Shown: positions 9,314 to 17,214 of the stretch, piece by piece | Layout: each line of letters begins with the position of its first letter | Position numbering within the stretch: the stretch's first letter is position 1 | From: Myxococcaceae bacterium | Lineage (GTDB): Bacteria; Myxococcota_A; Polyangia; Polyangiales; Ga0077539 | DNA length: 64,000 bases | Reading direction: 5' to 3' | Assembly (NCBI GenBank): GCA_004297725.1 | Contig: SCUS01000071.1 | Coordinates: forward strand, 186,001 to 250,000 | Notes under the pieces: generated by a model | Databases searched by the model: none | Seen by the model: the letters and a program-made list of their open reading frames with translations, nothing else | Told to the model about the DNA's origin: nothing | Position numbers and translations under genes: made by a program

Positions 9314-9814
9314 ATGGTCCCGATGACCGCCCAGAAGAGGATCGATCCGCAGGCCGCCCGGGTGCTTGGTCAGGTCGCCGCGCAGGCGCTCTCGGGCATC
9401 CTGGGCGACCCCGGCGAGTGGTCGTCCGCGAAGGACGCCGTGCGCTCCACGGTGATGCGCGACCCGCTGGACTCCGCGATCGCTACCATCACCGGCGCGA
9501 CGGCGCTCTTCTACCTGGCCGAGCGGAAGGTGAACCCCAAGGTGAAGTCCCCCGCCGACGCGCTGGTGTTCATCACCACCTGCCTCTCGGTGGGCTACTC
9601 CGACATCTTCGCGCGCACCGAGGCGGGCAAGGCCATCGCCTCGGCGGTGATGACCGTCGGGCCCTCCATCACCGCGCAGCTCTTCACCCCGAGGCCGAGC
9701 CCGGAGCCGCCCCCGCCCGACCCCGGGCTCAAGGAGATCGCCGACCTTCAGCGGCAGATCCTGGCGCGCCTCGACCTGCTCGTGGCCGCGGCGCAGAAGC
9801 CCCCGGCGACCTGA
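9314..9814 (+). CDS. Small membrane protein with potassium-channel-like pore loop
   Basis: Predicted protein of 166 residues. Residues about 53-68 form a hydrophobic helix, residues 80-100 a loop, and 105-124 a second helix: the two-helix/one-loop plan of simple ion channels. The loop reads T-T-C-L-S-V-G-Y-S-D (residues 88-97), close to the selectivity-filter signature T-x-T-T-V-G-Y-G-D, with S in place of the second filter Gly. After the second helix come a Pro-rich spacer and an amphipathic helix with L-L at the end, which could oligomerise. ATGs at 9314 and 9323 are both possible. Channel function is inferred from motif and layout only. The gene stands 22 bp before a zinc-ribbon membrane protein and divergent from mgtE. 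Confidence 0.6.
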   Translation: MVPMTAQKRIDPQAARVLGQVAAQALSGILGDPGEWSSAKDAVRSTVMRDPLDSAIATITGATALFYLAERKVNPKVKSPADALVFITTCLSVGYSDIFARTEAGKAIASAVMTVGPSITAQLFTPRPSPEPPPPDPGLKEIADLQRQILARLDLLVAAAQKPPAT

Positions 9815-9835
9815 ACCCCTTGAAGGTCCCATAGC

Positions 9836-10582
9836 GTGCTCGTCCGAGGACGACGTTCTCCCGACCAGACCGAGGTGCGCCGCGACCTGTCGCTGGTGAT
9901 CCGCCGCGCCGCGGTGGGAGCCTCCTTCGCCGCCGCCTCCGGCGCGCTCGCCATCGGGGTGGGCGGCTGGGCCTGGGCCCTCGCCGGGGTCCTCGCCATC
10001 CCCGCGGCCTTCACCCTCGCGTCCATCCGCACGCCCTTCGTGGCCCCGTGCCCCGGCTGCGGATCGCTCCTCGGCGCCTCCCTGGTGCAGCTCCCCGACG
10101 AGCCCGTGATGGGCCCCCGGGTGCAAGACCTCCGCTGCGCCGCGTGCGGCATCTACGTCGACGCCTCCTCCGGCGTCGTGCGCGAGGTGCCCTTCCGCCG
10201 CGCGCTGGAGTCCCCGGGCTACGAGTGCACCCTCTCCGCCGAGCACCTCGACGCCCTCTCCTGGGGCGACGCGTGCGTGCGCTGCGGCCAGCCGGCCACC
10301 CGCGCGCTGCGGCTCTCCACGCGCGAGGCGGGCGTGGTGTCCGGGATCGAGGCCACCCTCGACGCCGCCGTCGACGGCCGCTCGCCGGGCTACTGCGCGG
10401 CGCACGGCGAGGGCGACGACCCGCTCTCCCGGGCGCTGGTGGTGGCCCGCACCCCGGGGAGGGTGACGGTGCAGCTCTCGCTCTACGCGGCGTACCGGGC
10501 GCTGCTGGACGCCAACCGCGACCGGCTCGACCTGTCGGTGCGCAGCGGGGCGATGCATGACCCCACGGAAGTCGGGGATTGA
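9836..10582 (+). CDS. Membrane protein with zinc-ribbon cysteines, function unknown
   Basis: Predicted protein of 248 residues read from GTG at 9836. Two closely spaced hydrophobic helices occupy about residues 25-63. A four-Cys zinc ribbon follows directly: C72-P-G-C75 and C101-A-A-C104. A third pair, C147-V-R-C150, comes before R-L-S-T-R-E-A and may belong to a second metal site. The rest is soluble, alpha/beta in character. Membrane-plus-ribbon proteins of this kind usually serve as assembly or trafficking factors, but no family is recognised. It follows the pore-loop protein by 21 bp, so the two are probably cotranscribed. The stop is 83 bp before the IgGFc-type lipoprotein. Confidence 0.65.
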   Translation: MLVRGRRSPDQTEVRRDLSLVIRRAAVGASFAAASGALAIGVGGWAWALAGVLAIPAAFTLASIRTPFVAPCPGCGSLLGASLVQLPDEPVMGPRVQDLRCAACGIYVDASSGVVREVPFRRALESPGYECTLSAEHLDALSWGDACVRCGQPATRALRLSTREAGVVSGIEATLDAAVDGRSPGYCAAHGEGDDPLSRALVVARTPGRVTVQLSLYAAYRALLDANRDRLDLSVRSGAMHDPTEVGD

Positions 10583-10665
10583 TCGGGCCGCCGGAGCGCG
10601 CTGATACTGCCCCGGCACACCGCGGGGGCAGAAGCGACCCGGCGCCGGGCTCTGGAAGGATGTCG

Positions 10666-12687
10666 ATGATGCGAAGTGGCAGTGCGGGTCTCCGCGGCGC
10701 GATGCTGGTGCTCACCCTTGCGGCGTGCTCGGACACGACCCGGAGCACCGAGGACGGCGGTACGGTCGACGCGCGGGTTCGCCCGATGCAAGACCCCCGG
10801 CAGTGGATCGAGTGCGTCCCCGGCCAGGAGCGCTGCTACCAGAACATCCACCAGCGCTGCGCGGCCTCGGGCGAGCTCACGCAGGTGATCGAGGACGAGT
10901 GCCTCCCTCGCGGCCTGGTCTGCGACGACCGGCTCTGGTGCGTGGCGTGCCGCCCGGGGGAGCTGCGCTGCACGGAGAACTCCCTCGGGGTCGAGCGGTG
11001 CCGCGCCGACGGCTCCGGCTACGAGCCGCTGCGGGACTGCGACACCACCCGCGGCGAGGCGTGCCGCCGTGGGCAGTGCGTGGTGCTCTGCACCGACGAC
11101 TCGGTGGCCAACAGCAACATCGGCTGCGAGTACTACGGCGTCGACCTGGACAACATCGTGGAGACCGGCGGGCGCTCGGCCGCGTCGCAGCAGTACGCGA
11201 TCGTGGTGTCCAACCCCGACCCGGTGCTGACGGTGCGCATCGAGGTGTCGCGCAACACGGCGCCTCAGGGGATGCCGCCGGTGATCGAGCGGCTGGAGAC
11301 GAGGGTGATCCCTCCGCGCGACCTGGAGGTGCTGGAGCTTCCGGCGCGCGAGGTCGACTGTTCGACGGTGGCGGGGCTCAACGACGGCACCGGCACCTGC
11401 CTCTCGTCGCGCGCCTACCGGGTCACGTCGAACTACCCGGTGATCGCGTACCAGTTCAACCCGCTGTCCAACGTCGGGGTGTTCTCCAACGACGCGTCGC
11501 TGCTGGTGCCCACCAACTCGCTGGAGGGCAACTACCGCTTCCTGGGATACCCCCAGCAGTGGTCGCGCACGACCAACCCGGACACCAACGGCGGCGAGGA
11601 GATCCGGTCGTTCATGACCATCGTCGGGACGCGCGCCAACACCCGGGTTCGGGTGACGCCGACGGCGGACATCATCCCCGGCGGGCCCTTCCGAGAGCGC
11701 CACCCCGCGGGCACCCCCTTCGACGTGGTGCTCGGCCCCTTCGACGTGCTCAACCTGGAGACAGGGGCCTTCCTCGCGGACTTCACCGGCAGCCTCATCG
11801 CCCCCGACGGCCCGGTGGCGGTCTTCTCCGGAACCGAGTGCACCGACGTCCCGTTCTGGCGCACCACCGCCGAGCGGCAGCCCGCGTGCGACCACATCGA
11901 GGAGCAGCTCTTCCCGGCCAACACCGCGGGGCAGAACTACGTCGCCTCGCGCACCCCGACGCGCACCCGCGCGGTCAACCTCGCCGGCGCCTCGGTGGCG
12001 GAGGTCAACGAGCCCGAGTGGTTCAGGGTGCTCAACGTCTCCTCGCGCATCGTGCACGTGGTCACCACGCTGCCCGAGGACATCAGCATGCCCGCCGGGC
12101 CGAAGGTGGAGTTCGACCTGGAGGAGGGCGGCTACCACGACATCCGCGCCCTCGCCGACTTCCAGATCCGGGCCGACGCGCCCGTCTCCGTGGGGCAGCT
12201 CCAGGGATCGCAGTCGACCACGGGCATTCCCTTCACCCTCCCCGGCGGCGACCCCGCGCTCATCATCGTCCCGCCGGTCGAGCAGTGGCGCACGGAGTAC
12301 GTCTTCCTCACGCCCAACAAGTACAGCTTCGACTTCGTGCAGATCGTGGCGCGCCCCGACGTGCGGGTCTTCCTCGACGAGACCGACGTGAGCGACTTCT
12401 CGGACTGCACCCGCAGCCGCTCCGACGGCTGCGTCGAGACGCGCACCAACCAGTGCCCGCCGCCGGTCTACGTGACCTACCGGTGCCAGTTGTCGTTCCC
12501 CCGCATCGACAACACCCGCATGCCCCCGGAGATCACCGCCGGGCGCCAGGGGGACGGCGTCCACGTGGTGCGCTCGGTCACCCCCTCCGACCGCCCCGCC
12601 GAGGGCGTGATGGTCCTCGTCTCGGGCTTCGATCGCTACGTCTCCTACGCCTACGCGGGCGGAACCAACCTCGTCCCTGTGCGCTGA
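10666..12687 (+). CDS. IgGFc-binding-type surface lipoprotein
   Basis: Predicted lipoprotein of 673 residues. The signal peptide ends L-A-A-C (Cys21). The ATG at 10666 is favoured over 10660 because GGAAGG lies six bases upstream of it. Residues about 38-130 hold three short Cys-rich modules (E-C-V-P-G-Q-E-R-C, C-R-P-G-E-L-R-C, C-R-R-G-Q-C), like those found at the front of many Myxococcota surface proteins. The remaining 540 residues resemble the IgGFc-binding-protein N-terminal domain: Y-A-I-V-V-S-N-P, Y-R-V-T-S-N-Y-P-V-I-A-Y-Q-F-N-P-L, S-N-D-A-S-L-L-V-P and G-P-V-A-V-F-S-G. The name comes from a vertebrate mucin-like protein; no antibody binding is implied. A role in adhesion or prey contact is inference. 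Confidence 0.78.
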   Translation: MMRSGSAGLRGAMLVLTLAACSDTTRSTEDGGTVDARVRPMQDPRQWIECVPGQERCYQNIHQRCAASGELTQVIEDECLPRGLVCDDRLWCVACRPGELRCTENSLGVERCRADGSGYEPLRDCDTTRGEACRRGQCVVLCTDDSVANSNIGCEYYGVDLDNIVETGGRSAASQQYAIVVSNPDPVLTVRIEVSRNTAPQGMPPVIERLETRVIPPRDLEVLELPAREVDCSTVAGLNDGTGTCLSSRAYRVTSNYPVIAYQFNPLSNVGVFSNDASLLVPTNSLEGNYRFLGYPQQWSRTTNPDTNGGEEIRSFMTIVGTRANTRVRVTPTADIIPGGPFRERHPAGTPFDVVLGPFDVLNLETGAFLADFTGSLIAPDGPVAVFSGTECTDVPFWRTTAERQPACDHIEEQLFPANTAGQNYVASRTPTRTRAVNLAGASVAEVNEPEWFRVLNVSSRIVHVVTTLPEDISMPAGPKVEFDLEEGGYHDIRALADFQIRADAPVSVGQLQGSQSTTGIPFTLPGGDPALIIVPPVEQWRTEYVFLTPNKYSFDFVQIVARPDVRVFLDETDVSDFSDCTRSRSDGCVETRTNQCPPPVYVTYRCQLSFPRIDNTRMPPEITAGRQGDGVHVVRSVTPSDRPAEGVMVLVSGFDRYVSYAYAGGTNLVPVR

Positions 12688-12752
12688 CCCGGCGCCTCTT
12701 CCCCCCTTCGCGCACGATTGCGCCCCCAGGCCCACCGCCCGATACTGGCTCG

Positions 12753-14879
12753 GTGGACCCCATCGCCCATCGCTCGCGTTCGCTCGTCCTGATCGCGACC
12801 GCGCTCCTCGCGGGCTGCTCCGACGACCCCTTCAGCGCCCCCGCGCCGGACGGCAGCGCCGACGCGGGCGCCGACGTCCCGCGCATCATCCGGGCCGACG
12901 TACCCTCGACGCCTCGCGACGTGCCCGCCGTCGACGTGCCTCGCAACACCAACCCCGTGGTGGTGGGCGTCGTGCCCGACCACGGCCCCTTCACCGGCGG
13001 CAACAGCGTGGTGGTGCGCGGCTCCAACTTCACCCCGGAGTCGGTGGTCACCTTCGGCGGAGCGCTGGTGCAGCCCCGCGACACCGTCGCCAACGACCAG
13101 GGCCGGCTCACCGTGCGCCCCCCCGCGGGGCGGGCGGGCGAGGTCGACGTCACCGTGGAGGTCGACGGCCGCACCGCCACGCTGCCCCGGGGCTATCGCT
13201 ACGACGCCATCCAGGTCGAGCCCTCCGACGGCTCCCCCGCGGGCAACACCCTGCTCACGGTGCGCGGCCTCGGCACCCACTTCACCGACGCCACCGCGGT
13301 CACCCTCGACGGCCTCCCCTGCACGGCGGTGCGCGTCGGCGGCCCCGAGCAGCTCACCTGCCTCACGCCCGCGCACCCGGAGGGCCGCGTCGACGTGACG
13401 GTGGTCACCGGCGACGAGCGCATCGCCGTGGCCGACGCCTTCAACTTCACCGACAGCGCGGAGTCGGCGCGCGGCGGCCTCGGCGGTGGGCCCATCCTCG
13501 GCAACATCAACGTCACCGTGCTCGCGGGCAACACCGGCGACCCGATCCCCAACGCGCTGGTCTTCCTGGGCGAAGACCCGCAGGTGGCGCCGCCGCGCTC
13601 GACGCGCACCAACGACCGGGGCCGCGCCTCGGTGGGCTTCCCCGAGCTGCGAGGGCCGACCACGCTCACCATCAGCGCGCGGTGCTTCAGCAGCCAGACG
13701 GTGCAGGTCTTCGACGCGCGCAACGTGTCGGTCTACCTGTACGCGCACATGATCCCCGCGTGCGCCGACGAGGGCATGCCGCCGGAGTCGATCCCCGGCC
13801 GCGGGACCTTCGGCACGCAGGTCTCGGGCGAGCTGGTGTGGGAGGGCCCCAACGAGTTCGCGCCCAACCCCTGGCGCAACATCCCCGAGCCGAGGGCGGG
13901 CGAGCGCCGCGTGGCCCGGGTGTTCGCCACCACCGCGGACATCCTCACCACCCCCAACCAGCCCTCCGCGGGCGGCCAGGTCGTGGAGGTCGTCAACCCC
14001 GGCTACGGCGGCCGCGGCTACCCCTTCTCCATCAGCACCCGCCCCGCCTCGCTGGCGATCTACGCCATCGCGGGCATCGAGAACAACCGCGACCCCTCTC
14101 GCTTCACCCCCTACGTGATGGGCGTCGCGCGCGGCGTGCTGGGCTCGCCCCGGGCGATGATCACCAACGTGGTGGTCCCGATGAACATCCCCCTCGACCA
14201 CCAGACCGACGTGCGGCTGGCCAACCTCCCGCCGGCGGGCCGCGACGGCCCCAACCGTCTGCGCGTCGAGGGCTTCATCGACCTCGGCGGCGAAGGGGTC
14301 ATCGCCCGCTCGGACGTGACCGCCTACGGCCGCGACGTGAGCGACAACTACAACCTGGTCGCGCTGCCTCCCTTCAGCGGCGCGCTCGCCGACGCGCGGC
14401 TCATCGTGCGCGCCACCTACGGCGTCACCTCCGGCCGCCAGGCCGACGGGACCGAGTACCTCTCGCCCCCGTCGAGCACCGTGGTCATCGGCAGCATCAC
14501 CACGCCCGACGACACGGTGCGCGTCGACAACTGGGTGGGCATCCCCGAGTTCGAGGCGCCCACCGAGGGGGGGAGGCTGCCCCCCGATCGCACGGTGCGC
14601 TTCGCCCAGCGGGGCAACGACCCGGACATGTTCAACCTGTCGCTGAGCGGCGACGTGCTCTACTGGCAGACCTGGGCCCGCAACACCGAGCGGTCGTTCC
14701 GCTTCCCCGACCTGTCCGGGGTGATGGGGCTGCGAGACCTCCCCACCGGCGCGGCCTACTACATGTACCTGACCGGGTTCCGCGTGGCGGGCTTCGTGTT
14801 CAACGAGTTCCGCTACAACAACCTGTCGCAGCTTTACTGGTCCGCGTATGCGGCGCGCAACCTGACCTTCACCCGCTAG
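12753..14879 (+). CDS. IPT/TIG-domain surface lipoprotein
   Basis: Predicted lipoprotein of 708 residues from GTG 12753; lipobox L-A-G-C (Cys22). A short D-V-P linker (about 45-65) precedes two IPT/TIG immunoglobulin-like domains: P-V-V-V-G-V-V-P-D-H-G-P-F-T-G-G-N-S-V-V with G-S-N-F-T, and I-Q-V-E-P-S-D-G-S-P-A-G-N-T-L-L. A carboxypeptidase-regulatory-like domain follows (N-I-N-V-T-V-L-A-G-N-T-G-D-P-I-P-N-A-L-V), with A/G-T-N-D-R-G-R-A as its turn. The last 400 residues are beta-rich and unrecognised. No protease or lectin residues are seen. It lies 65 bp after the IgGFc-type gene, on the same strand. Its stop interlocks with that of the convergent gene (GCTAGC, both stops are TAG). Confidence 0.8.
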   Translation: MDPIAHRSRSLVLIATALLAGCSDDPFSAPAPDGSADAGADVPRIIRADVPSTPRDVPAVDVPRNTNPVVVGVVPDHGPFTGGNSVVVRGSNFTPESVVTFGGALVQPRDTVANDQGRLTVRPPAGRAGEVDVTVEVDGRTATLPRGYRYDAIQVEPSDGSPAGNTLLTVRGLGTHFTDATAVTLDGLPCTAVRVGGPEQLTCLTPAHPEGRVDVTVVTGDERIAVADAFNFTDSAESARGGLGGGPILGNINVTVLAGNTGDPIPNALVFLGEDPQVAPPRSTRTNDRGRASVGFPELRGPTTLTISARCFSSQTVQVFDARNVSVYLYAHMIPACADEGMPPESIPGRGTFGTQVSGELVWEGPNEFAPNPWRNIPEPRAGERRVARVFATTADILTTPNQPSAGGQVVEVVNPGYGGRGYPFSISTRPASLAIYAIAGIENNRDPSRFTPYVMGVARGVLGSPRAMITNVVVPMNIPLDHQTDVRLANLPPAGRDGPNRLRVEGFIDLGGEGVIARSDVTAYGRDVSDNYNLVALPPFSGALADARLIVRATYGVTSGRQADGTEYLSPPSSTVVIGSITTPDDTVRVDNWVGIPEFEAPTEGGRLPPDRTVRFAQRGNDPDMFNLSLSGDVLYWQTWARNTERSFRFPDLSGVMGLRDLPTGAAYYMYLTGFRVAGFVFNEFRYNNLSQLYWSAYAARNLTFTR

Positions 14880-17041
14880 CTCTTCCGCTTCGGCGGCTCG
14901 TGCTCCGTCTCCGCCACCTGGAACTCCCCGCGCAGCCGCATCATCCGCTGCGCCTCGCTGGTCTCTCCGCGCATCTCCAGGGCCTTGGCGCGCGCCTCCA
15001 CCAGCGGCGCGAGGAGCTGCTCGTCCATGCCCGGGTACGCGTCCCTCCGGTGCTTCACCCGGGTCACGTCGTTGCGCAGCACGGCCCACGCCGCGGCGCC
15101 CCGCTGGAGGATGCGCGCGGCCAGGCCCGGGTCGTGGCGCTGCCAGCTCCCGCCCAGCCCGTAGGTCGACTGCATCTTCTCCCACGCCTCGCGAATCTCG
15201 TCGGTCGGCGCGCTCCAGTGGACGCCCAGCGCCACGAAGTGGTTGGCGTTCTCGATGCGCGAGAGCAGCCGGGCCATGACCTCCACGGGGTTCTCCGAGG
15301 CCGCCATCGAGGGCTGCGACCAGTGCAGGATGCCGTAGAGGTCGAGCAGCACCACCAGCCGGTGCATGGTGGTGCGGCCGATGTATCCCTCGGCGAGCAT
15401 CTTCTCGAAGCTGCGCGTGCCGTCGAGGACGTAGTCCACCGCGCGCTCCTCGGCCTCGGGCAGCCCGAGGCGGGCGAGGCGGCTGCGGCGGTCGTCGATG
15501 ACCGACGGGGCGAGGCGCAGCTTCGTCAGGTGCGCCTGGGTGAACACCGCGTCGTCGAAGCTACGCAGCCGGATGCGCAGCCCGGCGACCACGAAGGCCG
15601 TGAGGGGGGTGCGGCTCTTCTGGAGCTGCCAGGGGAGCTTCTCGAGCTTCCAGGTGAAGGTTCCGTCGGGCCAGTCGAAGGGGCGCAGGGCGCGGGCGCG
15701 CTCGGGGGTGGTCAGGCAGATGCCGCCGCGCTCGATGTGGAGCACCACCTCCTCGGTGCGGTGGCGCAGCGTGAGGGTGCCGGTGTGCGCCCGCAGGAAG
15801 ACGAACTGGTCGAGCAGCGTGGCGAGGCTGGGGCGGGCCAGGCCCTCGGGCTCCACGGGGTGGAGAAGCTGAAGCGCGCGGATCGAGTCGAGCGTGGGCA
15901 GCCCCACGAAGGAACCCGTGGGGGGGATGTCGGCGATGCGCCCGGTGGGGGGCGCGAAGGAGGGATGGTCGCTGATGCGGCTGCCCTCGACCCGGGGGTG
16001 GCTTCCCGAGGAGCGGCCGACCGGGGCGGTCGGCGGAGGCTGCGTGGTGTAGCGCACGGAGGACTCCGGGCGATCGACGATGGTCTCCAACAGGTCGATG
16101 CGCTCGGGCGGCGGCGCCGTCGGGCGATAGGTCTCCACGATCGGGACCTCCTCGACGAGCAGCACCGGGATCTCGATCGGCTCGACGACCGGGGCCGGGG
16201 CCGGGGCCGGGGCCGGGACGCGCGTGGGGCGGCGGCGGGGCGAGCCGCGGAGGGCGGCGAGCGGGGGCTCGTCGAGGTCGTCCAGGAGGTTCCAGGGAGG
16301 GACCATGCCGGTGAGGCCGACGGCGACGTGGGCCGCGCCCAGGGCGATGGTGCCTGCGGGGGCGACCTGCGCGGGGATGCCCCACACGCCGCCGAGGGCG
16401 TCGGCCAGCGCGGGGTCGGCGCAGCGCCGCCCGGTGCAGACGAACCGTCGGACCAGGGAGGCGGCCACCCCGGCCTGGTGGGCGGTGTAGTGCGCCACCT
16501 CGTTGATGAGCTGCACCAGCGAGTCGAAGCCCACGTTGGAGCCGTCGAGCCCCGCCACGGACTGGCGCGCCCGCACCCGGATGGTTGCGGGAGAGATGTC
16601 CGCGAGGGCGAACTCGAGCTGGTGCGTGCCGACGTGGGCGACGGCGCAGAGCCCGGAGAGGGTCGGGTCGCCGAGCGAGGCGGCGATCGCCAGCGCGGAG
16701 GTGTTGCGCACGAGACGCATGGTCTCGACGGTGGTGTCTTCCATCGCGAGGAGCAGGTCGCGCCGGGCGCGGTCACCCCAGCTCGCGGGCACCGCCACGC
16801 CGGCGAGGATGTGGTCGTCGCCCATGGCGTGCTGCAGCCCGACGAAGAGATCGCGCGCCGCGGCCACGGCGGCGGCCTCGCGCCCCTCCACGCCGAGAGA
16901 CCACTTCCAGCGCTGCGCGTTGGCGCGCTGGATCACGCTGGCCATGTCATCGACCGGGCGCAGGACGATGGTCTGGTCGGGGCGCATCGCCGCCACGGAG
17001 ATCCCGTCGGAGTGAAGCTGGAGGCCGATGAGGTGGGGCAT
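14876..17041 (-). CDS. Degenerate Hsp70-like NBD fused to DUF4388 (PATAN) and J-like region
   Basis: Predicted cytosolic protein of 721 residues. Residues about 1-265 follow the Hsp70 nucleotide-binding domain in order: V-A-V-P-A-S-W-G for I-T-V-P-A-Y-F, A-V-A-H-V-G-T-H-Q-L-E for the D-L-G-G-G-T-F-D loop, F-V-C-T-G-R-R for L-V-G-G-S-T-R. The first phosphate loop reads G-L-Q-L-H-S-D-G, without the family's D-L-G-T-T. ATP hydrolysis is therefore doubtful. A Pro-rich linker (about 265-360) leads to a DUF4388-like domain (about 375-490), a small helical domain with Y-V-L-D-G-T-R-S-F, and a J-like tail: N-H-F-V-A-L-G-V-H-W-S-A-P-T-D-E-I, later R-R-D-A-Y, but no HPD motif. Such mixtures occur in Myxococcota signalling proteins. 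It is probably a scaffold or regulator. Confidence 0.65.
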   Translation of the reverse strand: MPHLIGLQLHSDGISVAAMRPDQTIVLRPVDDMASVIQRANAQRWKWSLGVEGREAAAVAAARDLFVGLQHAMGDDHILAGVAVPASWGDRARRDLLLAMEDTTVETMRLVRNTSALAIAASLGDPTLSGLCAVAHVGTHQLEFALADISPATIRVRARQSVAGLDGSNVGFDSLVQLINEVAHYTAHQAGVAASLVRRFVCTGRRCADPALADALGGVWGIPAQVAPAGTIALGAAHVAVGLTGMVPPWNLLDDLDEPPLAALRGSPRRRPTRVPAPAPAPAPVVEPIEIPVLLVEEVPIVETYRPTAPPPERIDLLETIVDRPESSVRYTTQPPPTAPVGRSSGSHPRVEGSRISDHPSFAPPTGRIADIPPTGSFVGLPTLDSIRALQLLHPVEPEGLARPSLATLLDQFVFLRAHTGTLTLRHRTEEVVLHIERGGICLTTPERARALRPFDWPDGTFTWKLEKLPWQLQKSRTPLTAFVVAGLRIRLRSFDDAVFTQAHLTKLRLAPSVIDDRRSRLARLGLPEAEERAVDYVLDGTRSFEKMLAEGYIGRTTMHRLVVLLDLYGILHWSQPSMAASENPVEVMARLLSRIENANHFVALGVHWSAPTDEIREAWEKMQSTYGLGGSWQRHDPGLAARILQRGAAAWAVLRNDVTRVKHRRDAYPGMDEQLLAPLVEARAKALEMRGETSEAQRMMRLRGEFQVAETEHEPPKRKS

Positions 17042-17214
17042 TGGAGACGGAACCTTCCCGGGAGCCCCGAAGGCTCGACGCAGGTGCTCAGACCGATGAG
17101 GTCTGCGGCCTGATAGTCACAGGGACTGGGCGCTAGTTCCAGAAGGAGAGTTCAAGAAGCCGTGCGGCGCAAGGGCCGCAGAATCCCAATTGTACGCGGG
17201 GGGGAGCGAGGCGC

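Noticed and set aside
13682..17113. A 1143-residue plus-strand ORF
   Set aside because: It runs out of frame with the IPT lipoprotein and antisense to the Hsp70/DUF4388 gene; no motif or usable start, typical shadow composition.
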